This document shows, one piece after another, positions 1 to 8,534 of a stretch of DNA of 64,000 nucleotides. The DNA comes from Natronocalculus amylovorans (GTDB taxonomy: Archaea; Halobacteriota; Halobacteria; Halobacteriales; Haloferacaceae), in NCBI RefSeq assembly GCF_023638035.1, contig NZ_JAKRVX010000001.1, positions 62,001 through 126,000 of the forward strand, in the 5' to 3' direction. Every line of letters begins with the position of its first letter. Within the stretch, counting starts at the first letter, position 1. The position numbers were made by a program, and so were the translations under genes. Below the pieces are notes generated by a model, which was not told the DNA's origin, ran no database searches, and worked only from the letters and a program-made list of their open reading frames with translations.

Positions 1-1619
1 TATACACCTACTTAGACCTCTATAGAGAGGTCAATGCTGCTGCGGCGGCACTGCGTGCACAAGGCGTCTCTGAAGATGATGTGGTTACGCTGTATCTTCC
101 GATGATACCCCAACTGCCGATTATGATGCTCGCATGTGCACGTATCGGTGCACCACATAACGTAGTCTTTGCAGGCCTTTCAGCTGAAGCGCTTGCAACA
201 CGGATGTCCGCCGCTGATTCCAGTCTACTTGTCACTTGTGATGGATACTATCGACGTGAGACCGCGTTTAATCAAAAAAGCAAGGCAGACAACGCCCAGC
301 TGAGGCTCCCGTATGAGCTTGAGAGTGTAATTGTCGTCGATCGGCTCGGTACAGAGCTGACAGTACACCTTGGTGAACGCGAACATGACTATGATAAACT
401 CATTTCTGCACACCGCGGTGAAACGGTCACACCAGTTGCTCGACAGAGTACCGATCGACTTTTTGTGATGTATACATCCGGAACAACCGGCGAACCGAAA
501 GGTGTCGAACACAGCACTGGCGGCTACCTCTCGCATGTTACATGGACAACTGAGTCTGTCCTCGATGTGAAGCCAGAAGATACCTATTGGTGTGCAGCCG
601 ATATCGGTTGGATCACCGGTCACTCATACGGCGTCTATGGACCGTTGGCGCTTGGAACAACATCTGTACTCTACGAGGGAACACCTGATTATCCCGATCG
701 GAGCCGAGTGTGGGAACTCATTGAACAGTATGCGGTAAATGTGTTTTATACTGCACCAACTGCAATCCGATCGTTCATGAAATGGGGAGAAGCGTACCCA
801 GCACAGCATGATCTGTCATCGCTTCGGCTGCTTGGAACTGTTGGTGAGGCAATTACGCCGCGGGCGTGGGAGTGGTACTACGAACACGTTGGCGGTGGCG
901 AATGCCCGGTTGTCGATACATGGTGGCAGACAGAAACGGGTGCAATCCTCCTTGCAACGCTTCCAGGTGTCTCAGCGATGAAACCCGGAGCGTCGGGGCC
1001 ACCCCTTCCAGGGATTGAACTATCTGTAATCGATGAGTTTGGCGAGCCAGTTGCTCCATATGAGCCAGGCTATCTAACGATTACAAAACCGTGGCCCGGA
1101 ATGTTACAAGGGCTTCGTGAAGGGAACGATCGATACCACCGTGAGTACTGGCAGGAGACAGATACTGGCTGGGCGTACAAAACCGGTGATGGTGCACTGG
1201 TCGACGAAGATGGCTATGTGACAATACTTGGGCGGGTTGATGACGTAATAAACGTCCAAGCACAACGGTTGACGACAACCGAACTGGAGTCAACGATTGT
1301 TGAAGTAGACGGTGTGACGGAAGCGGCGGTTGTTGGCGACGACAGCGGATTAATTATTGCGTTTGTGACAATGAAATCCACCGCCATCGACGAGTTAACC
1401 GCCCGCAATAGGATCCGTGAGCAGTTGGTGTCAACGATTGGCTCGGTTGCTGAACCAGAACGGATTATTTTCACGCCAGAGCTGCCAAAAACGCGATCTG
1501 GAAAGATTATGCGACGACTTCTTGAAGATATCGCCTGTGGAAACGAGTTTGGTGACATCAGTGCGCTTCGCAACCCCGAAGTTGTTGGTGAAATTGACTC
1601 AACGGTTAGAAACAAATAA
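1..1619 (+). CDS. Acetyl-CoA synthetase paralog, 5'-truncated by window edge
   Basis: An AMP-forming acetate-CoA ligase of the ANL superfamily; 538 residues are visible, read from base 3, and the start lies outside the window. It aligns without large gaps to the second copy at 3576-5555 over most of its length. It keeps the P-loop (YTSGTTGEPKG), the WWQTETG motif and the C-terminal PKTRSGKIMRR with the adenylation lysine. It differs at the hinge of the C-terminal domain: after GRVDDVINV the neighbour reads SGHRLGTMEIE, but this copy reads QAQRLTTTELE, losing the serine, glycine and histidine. It also lacks most of a short KGEAVYAYV-type segment just downstream. It is probably catalytically altered, or specialised for another acyl group, or a sensor. 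It lies upstream of the regulator and the canonical acs, in the same direction. Confidence 0.88.
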   Translation, partial: YTYLDLYREVNAAAAALRAQGVSEDDVVTLYLPMIPQLPIMMLACARIGAPHNVVFAGLSAEALATRMSAADSSLLVTCDGYYRRETAFNQKSKADNAQLRLPYELESVIVVDRLGTELTVHLGEREHDYDKLISAHRGETVTPVARQSTDRLFVMYTSGTTGEPKGVEHSTGGYLSHVTWTTESVLDVKPEDTYWCAADIGWITGHSYGVYGPLALGTTSVLYEGTPDYPDRSRVWELIEQYAVNVFYTAPTAIRSFMKWGEAYPAQHDLSSLRLLGTVGEAITPRAWEWYYEHVGGGECPVVDTWWQTETGAILLATLPGVSAMKPGASGPPLPGIELSVIDEFGEPVAPYEPGYLTITKPWPGMLQGLREGNDRYHREYWQETDTGWAYKTGDGALVDEDGYVTILGRVDDVINVQAQRLTTTELESTIVEVDGVTEAAVVGDDSGLIIAFVTMKSTAIDELTARNRIREQLVSTIGSVAEPERIIFTPELPKTRSGKIMRRLLEDIACGNEFGDISALRNPEVVGEIDSTVRNK

Positions 1620-1710
1620 GATATTTCGTTTTTCCAGAAAAATACGAACCTTATAATCCGTTTTTGACTCTGGTAACGGAATATATTGAAGTTAAAGCGG
1701 TACGAAAACC

Positions 1711-1720
1711 TACTTATAAT
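1711..1720 (+). promoter_or_regulatory. Likely TATA element of the HTH_10 regulator gene
   Basis: An AT-rich TACTTATAAT element is centred about 30 bases before the ATG at 1747. This is the spacing expected for a haloarchaeal promoter giving a leaderless transcript. No Shine-Dalgarno sequence precedes the ATG, which fits. Confidence 0.45.
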
Positions 1721-1746
1721 TTCGCGATAATTTCAAAAGACGAAAT

Positions 1747-3486
1747 ATGAGCGCCAAGTCAACTACATACGTGTTGAGCCAATCACAGTACGAGACACTG
1801 TGTGCTGCAGCAGAGACGTATCGATCGGCGCTCATCATCCGACTAGCTGGGGAGGCGGGGCTTCGGACCGGTGAAATTACGCAGGTTCAGATACGGGATC
1901 TGACAACAATCGATGGACAACCGCTACTGTCTGTTCGTGATACCGCCGGCGCAGTCGATCGGGAGGTTCCTCTTTCACAATCAATCGCCAGAGAGCTCGC
2001 GCGGTATGCCGAAAGCGTTGGTGCTGAGGAGGAGACACCGCTCATAGATATCTCTTCGCGTCGGGTACAGATGCTTATTGCAGATACAGCAAAGACTGCA
2101 GCTGAACGATCCGATGAGAGTGACATTGCGGATGTTACTGGCCACACGCTTCGCACATTTTTTGCACGCCAGCTGCTCACTAAACGTGCCGTTGATCCAA
2201 ACGTGGTCCGTCATGTTGGGGGATGGGCTTCAATTGGATCGCTTGAGCCATATCTCCCAACAGTAGATACAGAACAGGCGCGACGTGCACTCTCAGCAAA
2301 AGAAACGCAGAATCCGAATTCAGTGAGTCCGTCAGAAACCGGCACTGAATTACACGCAACGTTTTCGGCAATTGAAGAGATACTGCAAGCAAATAATCAA
2401 GAAACCGTTCGGAACGCGGTGCTTACGGCACTCACAGGTGCATGGCAGTGCGCATGGATTGTAGAGGCTGGCTACACAGGCGATCGGACAACAGTTCGAT
2501 CGGTTGAGGGAGCAGAAACAACTGTAAGCACACTCACTGCAAACGGTCTTCGATCGACTTCGGACGATGATCCTTGGATAATCGCAGAAACGACTGGTAA
2601 GGCTGTGTTTGAAACACCATACGATGGGGCCACTAGACCACTCACTGTTGGTGCAGTCCCGCTTGCTCACGGTAATGCACGCTATGGGGTGCTCTGTGTT
2701 TCACGTTCGGAACCAACGGATGTGCAACCGGTGGAACGGCGTGAGCTAATGATCCTTGGAGACGCTGTGGGACGAATGTGTACGTCGTTTCGGTGGCGAG
2801 ATCTTCTGCACTCGGACAGCGTTACTGAATTGGAGTTTGAATCAACGGATACGACCGATTTTGCCGTTAACGTGAGCACCGAGTTTGATGCTACCTTCAC
2901 ACTCGACTCAACAGTCGTTGTGTCGGATTCGAAACTGTTGTGTTACGCATCCGTGAGTGATGTCTCAGCCAAAGATGTTGCAACCGTTGCGGATACACGT
3001 TCGGATATCACTGACCTTCGTATTGTAGAATCATACGAAAATGGGATTACGATCGCATACCTCGTCCATGACAATTCACTCATGCAGACGCTCACAAACC
3101 ATGGCGGTACCATCACCGAGGCATATGCGAAAGATGGGACACTGAAAATAACGGCTGAAGTCCCAACAGGAACCGATATCACGCCTATTATTGAGGGCAT
3201 TCGCGCCGTCTCTCCAACGGTCCGACTCGCCGGCAAGCGGACGGTTGACCGACCTCCAGAGACGGTTGAATCAGTACGAGAGAGCACGTTAAACACCCTT
3301 ACAGACAAGCAACGATCGACGCTCTCTGCGGCTTATTATGGCGGATATTTTGATTGGCCCCGTGGGAGCACAGCTGAAGAGATGGCAGATACGATGGGCG
3401 TCTCATCTCCAACATTCCACAACCACCTCCGAAAAGCACAACGAGCGCTGCTCGATGCGGTGTTTGACGAACCATCTGCAAGGTAA
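1747..3486 (+). CDS. Bacterio-opsin-activator-like regulator with tyrosine-recombinase-like N-terminus
   Basis: A 579-residue transcription regulator of the haloarchaeal HTH_10 group. Residues 1 to about 180 resemble the catalytic domain of tyrosine recombinases: GLRTGE with Arg40, a HxLR box near residue 136, and a GGWASI...Y segment in the place of the usual LGH...Y. A GAF-like sensor domain follows (about 200-350), then a BAT-type region. The C-terminal HTH_10 runs from LTDKQRSTL through AEEMADTMGVSS to the end. The recombinase part is probably used for DNA binding rather than strand exchange, because the GH pair is replaced and the beta-hairpin lysine is not evident. It sits between two acetyl-CoA synthetase genes, so control of acetate activation is the natural guess. 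The inducing ligand is unknown. Confidence 0.85.
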   Translation: MSAKSTTYVLSQSQYETLCAAAETYRSALIIRLAGEAGLRTGEITQVQIRDLTTIDGQPLLSVRDTAGAVDREVPLSQSIARELARYAESVGAEEETPLIDISSRRVQMLIADTAKTAAERSDESDIADVTGHTLRTFFARQLLTKRAVDPNVVRHVGGWASIGSLEPYLPTVDTEQARRALSAKETQNPNSVSPSETGTELHATFSAIEEILQANNQETVRNAVLTALTGAWQCAWIVEAGYTGDRTTVRSVEGAETTVSTLTANGLRSTSDDDPWIIAETTGKAVFETPYDGATRPLTVGAVPLAHGNARYGVLCVSRSEPTDVQPVERRELMILGDAVGRMCTSFRWRDLLHSDSVTELEFESTDTTDFAVNVSTEFDATFTLDSTVVVSDSKLLCYASVSDVSAKDVATVADTRSDITDLRIVESYENGITIAYLVHDNSLMQTLTNHGGTITEAYAKDGTLKITAEVPTGTDITPIIEGIRAVSPTVRLAGKRTVDRPPETVESVRESTLNTLTDKQRSTLSAAYYGGYFDWPRGSTAEEMADTMGVSSPTFHNHLRKAQRALLDAVFDEPSAR

Positions 3487-3575
3487 TATCCCGCTTGGTA
3501 GTGTAGTCCTGTATGATTGTTTTGTATAATTAGACCTGCTGTTTATTACCCCACATTGATTGTATATTGATAACC

Positions 3576-5555
3576 ATGACAGATGGTGACGTGGAACTTG
3601 AAGCAAGATTAGCTGAACAGGAGGCGTTTGACCCACCGGAGTCATTCACAACGCAGGCAAACGCAGCCGATCCAGCGATCTACGAAGAGTTCGAAGAAAA
3701 CTGGCCGGAGTGTTGGGAGCAAGCAGCAGACCTTATTGAGTGGTTCGAGGACTATGACGAGGTGTTAGACGAGAGTGACGCACCATTCTATGAGTGGTTC
3801 GTTAACGGGAAAACGAATGCATCCTACAACTGCCTCGATCGACATCTCAACGAGCGTGGAGACAAGGTTGCACTTGAGTGGATCGGAGAACCGGTGGATG
3901 AGGATAACCGATCGTTCACCTACGAAGAGCTTTATCAAGAGGTAAATGAGTTCGCAGCAGGACTCCGCGAGATTGGTGTCGAAGAAGACGATGTCGTCAC
4001 GATGTATATGCCAATGGTTCCGGAGCTGACAATCGCGCTCTTGGCATGTGCACGCATTGGCGCACCCCACAGCGTGGTTTTTGCAGGCTTCTCTGCAGAT
4101 GCACTTGCAACCCGAATGAATGCGGCATCGTCTGAGCATCTTATTACATGCGATGGCTACTACCGTCGCGGTGATCCTCTCGATCACCTCAAAAAAGCGA
4201 ATGAGGGCCTCGACGGAGTTGACCATTCCGTAGAGACTGTCGTTGTCGATCGACTTGGCGATGATGGCTTCGGACACGACCTCACAGACGCACAGACAGG
4301 ATATGCAGAGCTGAGAACGGCACATGAAGGGGAGACGGTTGAACCGGTTCACAGAGATGCGGAGGATATGTTGTTCTTAATGTATACCTCCGGAACAACT
4401 GGCCAGCCAAAGGGTGTCAAACATACCACCGGTGGCTATCTCTCGTGGGCTGCGTGGACCTCACAAAATGTCTTAGATCTCAAGCCGGAGGATACATATT
4501 TCTGTTCGGCAGATATCGGTTGGATTACCGGCCACTCATACATCGTTTACGGGCCACTCGCGCTTGGAACGACAACGATGATGTACGAAGGAACGCCGGA
4601 TTACCCTGATAAAGATCGGCTGTGGGATATTGTTGAATCATACGAGGCAACACAGTTGTACACCGCCCCAACCGCAATTCGGGCGTTCATGAAGTGGGGG
4701 AAAGAACATCCGGAGAAACACGATCTCTCATCGCTTCGGCTACTCGGAACCGTTGGCGAGCCAATCAACCCTCGCGCATGGAAATGGTACTACAAACACA
4801 TTGGAAACGAGGAGTGTCCGATCGTCGACACATGGTGGCAGACAGAGACCGGTGGTATGATGATAACAACCCTTCCAGGTATTAAAACAATGAAACCGGG
4901 CTCTGCAGGCCCACCGCTCCCCGGTGTTGATGTTCGTATTGTCAACGCCGCAGGGGAAGAAGTCGAGGCTGGTCAAGCAGGCTATCTCACTGTTCAAAAA
5001 CCATGGCCTGGAATGCTCCGGACGCTGTATCAAAACGATGAACGTTTCATTTCTGAGTATTGGCAAGAGTATTCAGATCCTGAAGAGGACAAGTGGGTCT
5101 ACTTCCCGGAAGATGGTGCCAAGATCGATACCGATGGCTACATCACCGTTCTTGGTCGCGTTGATGATGTGATCAATGTCTCTGGACATCGCCTTGGGAC
5201 GATGGAGATTGAATCCGCAATCGTCGGTGTCGAAGGGGTTGCGGAGGCTGCTGTTGTCGGTGGAAACCACGAAATCAAAGGTGAAGCTGTATATGCGTAC
5301 GTCATCACCGAAGACGGCTACGAAGAGAACGAGGAACTCCGAAGTCGAATCGTTGCTGGTGTCAATGAGGCGATCGGACCAATTGCAAAGCCTGAATCGG
5401 TTGTCTTCACTCCTGAGCTTCCGAAAACCCGATCTGGGAAGATCATGCGCCGTCTGCTTGAAAACATCGCAAACAAAGAAGAGATTGGGAATACAAGCAC
5501 GCTTCGAAACCCCGAAATCGTAACCGAGATCCAACAAAAGGCACAAAATAACTAG
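3576..5555 (+). CDS. acs: Acetate-CoA ligase (AMP-forming)
   Basis: A full-length 659-residue acetyl-CoA synthetase that converts acetate, ATP and CoA to acetyl-CoA, AMP and pyrophosphate in the cytoplasm. Seen in order: the N-terminal ACAS domain, the P-loop YTSGTTGQPKG, WWQTETGG, the hinge GRVDDVINVSGHRLGT, and the terminal PKTRSGKIMRR with the lysine that makes the adenylate and is a target of reversible acetylation in bacterial homologues. I chose the ATG at 3576 over the upstream in-frame TTG at 3567 because MTDGDVELE is a normal acidic haloarchaeal start. It is followed by a symporter pair and UspA, making an acetate uptake and activation cluster. A stem-loop directly after the stop may limit read-through. 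Confidence 0.96.
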   Translation: MTDGDVELEARLAEQEAFDPPESFTTQANAADPAIYEEFEENWPECWEQAADLIEWFEDYDEVLDESDAPFYEWFVNGKTNASYNCLDRHLNERGDKVALEWIGEPVDEDNRSFTYEELYQEVNEFAAGLREIGVEEDDVVTMYMPMVPELTIALLACARIGAPHSVVFAGFSADALATRMNAASSEHLITCDGYYRRGDPLDHLKKANEGLDGVDHSVETVVVDRLGDDGFGHDLTDAQTGYAELRTAHEGETVEPVHRDAEDMLFLMYTSGTTGQPKGVKHTTGGYLSWAAWTSQNVLDLKPEDTYFCSADIGWITGHSYIVYGPLALGTTTMMYEGTPDYPDKDRLWDIVESYEATQLYTAPTAIRAFMKWGKEHPEKHDLSSLRLLGTVGEPINPRAWKWYYKHIGNEECPIVDTWWQTETGGMMITTLPGIKTMKPGSAGPPLPGVDVRIVNAAGEEVEAGQAGYLTVQKPWPGMLRTLYQNDERFISEYWQEYSDPEEDKWVYFPEDGAKIDTDGYITVLGRVDDVINVSGHRLGTMEIESAIVGVEGVAEAAVVGGNHEIKGEAVYAYVITEDGYEENEELRSRIVAGVNEAIGPIAKPESVVFTPELPKTRSGKIMRRLLENIANKEEIGNTSTLRNPEIVTEIQQKAQNN

Positions 5556-5561
5556 TTTATA

Positions 5562-5580
5562 TTGGGCACACTTCGCCCAA
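5562..5580 (+). terminator. Stem-loop after acs
   Basis: TTGGGC and GCCCAA form a perfect 6-bp inverted repeat around a 7-base loop, starting 6 bases after the acs stop codon and followed by a short pyrimidine run. It could be a terminator or an mRNA 3'-end stabiliser. No long T tract follows, so the assignment is tentative. Confidence 0.4.
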
Positions 5581-5649
5581 CTTTCGCTGCTCAGTTGAGA
5601 GTCAGCTTCGATCCAGTATTGCCACTATACTAGTCAACACAACCCAAAT

Positions 5650-6069
5650 ATGTCAAAAATTAGCTCAGAAAATCAGACAGAAGAACAGGGACCGATAGAA
5701 ACAGCTGGCGGAACGAAAGAAACTGCGGACTATCTGGACACCGAGATCAATATTTTCAAACCACAGACGCCGTTCATGCGCGATCATCTCAAAATTGTGT
5801 GGACGTCGTTTATTGTGTGGGTCGTGTTCGTTTTTGGCCCGGTCACTGCAACAGTGCTTGCACCCGACGTAATGACCGGAACCACAGTCCTCGGTGGCTA
5901 CCCGCTTCATTACTTTTTGACGGCGCTTATTGCGCCGTTTGGAGCGCTTGTACTGTCAGCGGCATATGCATACCAGCGCGATCGGCTTGACACAAAGTAT
6001 GGGATTACACACGAGTCACAGAGTACAGATCCAGGAACTGGCGTCGCCGCAGATGGTGGTGAAGAATGA
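5650..6069 (+). CDS. DUF4212-type small subunit of sodium/solute symporter
   Basis: A 139-residue protein with an acidic N-terminal tail and two predicted membrane helices (about residues 52-72 and 88-108). It matches the small subunit (DUF4212 type) that accompanies sodium:solute symporters in archaea and many bacteria. Its stop overlaps the start of the large transporter gene in an ATGA arrangement, so the two are translationally coupled and probably form one uptake system. The short soluble C-terminus ends in an acidic tail with no recognisable motif. Position after acs suggests acetate or a similar short organic acid as substrate, which is an inference from context. Confidence 0.85.
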   Translation: MSKISSENQTEEQGPIETAGGTKETADYLDTEINIFKPQTPFMRDHLKIVWTSFIVWVVFVFGPVTATVLAPDVMTGTTVLGGYPLHYFLTALIAPFGALVLSAAYAYQRDRLDTKYGITHESQSTDPGTGVAADGGEE

Positions 6070-7697
6070 TGGATCCGATCGTCCTTGAGACTGCACTTGA
6101 CGTCGGAGATTTCAAACTCATCCCTGCACTGACGGTCGTTGCAATGTTGGGGCTGTTTCTTGCGATCGGATGGTTCTTCCGTGTTGCAGAGGTTGATGAT
6201 CTGTGGGTTGCAGGGCGGTCGATCGGGTCAATTGAGAACGGAATGGCGATCGGTGCAAACTGGATGAGTGCGGCTTCGTATCTCGGTGTTGCATCGTTAA
6301 TTGCACTCTCCGGCTACTTTGGGTTGGCGTATCTCGTCGGCTGGACAACCGGCTATTTCATTTTGCTCATCTTCATGGCGGCACAGTTTCGGCGGTTCGG
6401 AAAATACACCGCCCCTGATTTTGTCGGCGATCGGTTCTACTCGGAGACTGGCCGTGCAATTGCAGCAGCCACAACGCTGCTGATTGCATTTGTCTACGCG
6501 GTTGGACAAGGAAGCGGAATGGGTCTCATGGCGCAGTACATTTTCGGCGTTCCGTATGAGGCTGGTGTCATTCTGCTCATGGGTGTCACCATTGGCTATG
6601 TCGCGCTCTCTGGAATGTTGGGGACAACGAAGAATATGGCGCTGCAGTACATTATTCTGATCAGTGCCTTCCTCGTTGGCCTGTACGCGACTGGATTCTC
6701 CCAAGGATTCTCCAACGTCTTCCCATATCTGCAGTTTGGTGAGGAGGTTGCTGCGGCTGCAAGTATTGAAGCGCAGTTCACCGAGCCGTTTGCGAACGCA
6801 AGTTTCTATATGTGGGTCGCAACCTGTTTCACGTTAATTGTTGGAACATGTGGGCTGCCACACGTGCTTGTTCGATTCTATACTGTCGACAACGAGCGGA
6901 CTGCTCGCTGGTCAACTGTCTGGGGCTTGCTCTTTATTTGCCTCCTCTATTGGGGGACGGCTGCATACGCGGCATACGGAGCGCTCCTCTACGAACGCGA
7001 AGTTGGTCCGTTCACTGGAATGTCCGGACAAGAGGCAGATGCGCTTGTCGTACTGACCACCCAACTTGCAAACCTCCCTGAGTGGCTCGTTGGATTAGTT
7101 GCTGCAGGTGGTGTGGCAGCAGCACTTGCGACGACTGCAGGGCTGTTTATTACTGCATCATCCGCTGCAGCACACGACATCTACACTAACCTCTACAAAG
7201 CAGATGCAAGCCAGCGTGAACAGATGATTGTCGGCCGAGCGACTATCTTGCTCGTCGGCGCACTCGTTACACTGACTGCGCTTAATCCACCGGCACTGAT
7301 TGCAGAGCTGGTTGGAATGGCGTTTGCGATCGCAGGAACGGTAATGTTTCCAGTGTTCTTCCTCGGACTGTGGTGGGAGAACACGACGAGAGAAGGTGCA
7401 CTCACGGGGATGGTCGTTGGACTGATTATCTCATTTGGCTCGATTCTTGATGCGTGGTTCTTCCAAGTTGGAGATGGAGCGCTGCAAGCAGTGCTTCCTG
7501 CGACTTCATCAGCACTCATCGGAGTGCCGATCGTGTTCATCACAATCATCAGCGTCTCGCTCGTGAGCAACGACCCACCAGAGCGGATCAAACGGTTGGT
7601 TCGACAGTGTCACAGTCCAGAGCCAATGAGTCGAATGCAAACCGCAGAGGAGGTTGCCGCAACAGACGGTGGACAGAACCAACCAGCAGATGACTAA
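6066..7697 (+). CDS. Sodium:solute symporter, probable acetate/short-chain acid transporter
   Basis: A 543-residue polytopic membrane protein of the SSS family with about 13 helices. Family marks near the N-terminus are DLWVAGR, the GANWMSAASYLG segment that lines the sodium and substrate path, and FGKYTAPDFVGDR after the third helix. The C-terminal tail is hydrophilic. Within the family it looks closest to ActP-like acetate permeases paired with DUF4212. The start overlaps the DUF4212 gene by 4 bases and the UspA gene begins 2 bases after the stop, so the three form one operon, probably with acs upstream. The exact substrate cannot be read from sequence; acetate is inferred from the neighbours. 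Confidence 0.9.
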   Translation: MMDPIVLETALDVGDFKLIPALTVVAMLGLFLAIGWFFRVAEVDDLWVAGRSIGSIENGMAIGANWMSAASYLGVASLIALSGYFGLAYLVGWTTGYFILLIFMAAQFRRFGKYTAPDFVGDRFYSETGRAIAAATTLLIAFVYAVGQGSGMGLMAQYIFGVPYEAGVILLMGVTIGYVALSGMLGTTKNMALQYIILISAFLVGLYATGFSQGFSNVFPYLQFGEEVAAAASIEAQFTEPFANASFYMWVATCFTLIVGTCGLPHVLVRFYTVDNERTARWSTVWGLLFICLLYWGTAAYAAYGALLYEREVGPFTGMSGQEADALVVLTTQLANLPEWLVGLVAAGGVAAALATTAGLFITASSAAAHDIYTNLYKADASQREQMIVGRATILLVGALVTLTALNPPALIAELVGMAFAIAGTVMFPVFFLGLWWENTTREGALTGMVVGLIISFGSILDAWFFQVGDGALQAVLPATSSALIGVPIVFITIISVSLVSNDPPERIKRLVRQCHSPEPMSRMQTAEEVAATDGGQNQPADD

Positions 7698-7699
7698 CA

Positions 7700-8161
7700 A
7701 TGTACGATAATATTCTCATTCCGACAGATGGTAGCAACGTTGCAGAGAACGCAGTTGACCACGCGCTTGAAGTGGCCGATCGATTCGGTGCAAGTGTACA
7801 CGCACTCTATGTGGTTGATACTGATGCAATGGACCTCAGCCTCGGTACGGAACAGGTTGAACGGATTAAAAGCGGAAAATACCGAGATATGCCTGAGCTA
7901 CAAGCAGAAGCAAATAGTGCAACCCAAACAGTTGCGGAGAAGGCTGCAGACCGGGGAATTGCTTGTACGGAAGCTGTTGCCGCTGGCCGACCGCACCGAG
8001 AGATTGCATCCTACGCCAACGAGAATGACATTGATCTTATTGTGATCGGTTCGCACGGCCGATCGGGCGTCAAGCGGGTCTTACTCGGGAGTGTGACGGA
8101 GCGAGTACTCCGAACGACAGAGATCCCGGTACTAGTGGTTGATATGCGAAAAGACGAGTAG
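7700..8161 (+). CDS. Universal stress protein, UspA family
   Basis: A 153-residue soluble UspA-fold protein. The start YDNILIPTDGS and the C-terminal ATP-binding signature GSHGRSGVKRVLLGSVTERV (pattern G-x2-G-x9-G-S) are complete, so it should bind ATP. It starts 2 bases after the symporter stop and is therefore the last gene of the acetate-uptake operon. UspA proteins often sit beside transporters and may regulate them. The role here is unproved. Confidence 0.93.
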   Translation: MYDNILIPTDGSNVAENAVDHALEVADRFGASVHALYVVDTDAMDLSLGTEQVERIKSGKYRDMPELQAEANSATQTVAEKAADRGIACTEAVAAGRPHREIASYANENDIDLIVIGSHGRSGVKRVLLGSVTERVLRTTEIPVLVVDMRKDE

Positions 8162-8166
8162 TTCCT

Positions 8167-8424
8167 TTACCCGTTATGTTCAAACCATTCGTGTGTGCAG
8201 CGTTCGTCACAGAGATAGCGAGTAGTCACGCGATCGCCTGACGGCGATTGGCTCAACCGAGCAATAAGATGTCGTTCTGAAAGGCGGATTTCAGACTGGC
8301 AATTGATACAGGACTCGGTAGTGTTCCCTCGGCGATCCCACAGCTGATGTGGATTGATCCGCTGTATTCGTGTATGCGTGTCAAACCCCGGTGGTGTCTG
8401 CCCAGTGTACTCCGAAAGGGACAT
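8167..8424 (-). CDS. Small zinc-binding haloarchaeal protein
   Basis: An 85-residue soluble protein read from the ATG at 8424 (MSLSEYTGQ). Earlier in-frame ATGs exist, but the residues they would add look like untranslated leader. Its only clear feature is four cysteines in two pairs, C-INC-Q near residue 42 and CDERC near residue 76, with a histidine two residues further on, so it probably binds one zinc ion. It lies 110 bases downstream of the HD phosphohydrolase gene on the same strand and converges with uspA, with 5 bases between the stop codons. I do not recognise a characterised homologue. Confidence 0.7.
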   Translation of the reverse strand: MSLSEYTGQTPPGFDTHTRIQRINPHQLWDRRGNTTESCINCQSEIRLSERHLIARLSQSPSGDRVTTRYLCDERCTHEWFEHNG

Positions 8425-8534
8425 AACTGCTCGTTTGGCCGCGTTGCTCTTTATTCTTTTCAACATATTGATATTTGTGTGAGTATAGTGATAGGGGTCG
8501 TACTGTGTGCGTATATACTGCATACGATATGAGA

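Noticed and set aside
1747-2300. A mobile-element integrase gene
   Set aside because: The recombinase-like region continues in frame into GAF and HTH_10 domains, and catalytic motifs are altered, so it is part of a regulator.
3765-4352. Minus-strand open frame of 195 codons
   Set aside because: Antisense to acs. The translation is rich in Cys and Asn, unlike haloarchaeal proteins.
5551-5640. ACTAGT elements on both sides of the acs-symporter gap as a direct repeat
   Set aside because: The shared part is only about six bases; no mobile-element ends or target duplication are visible.
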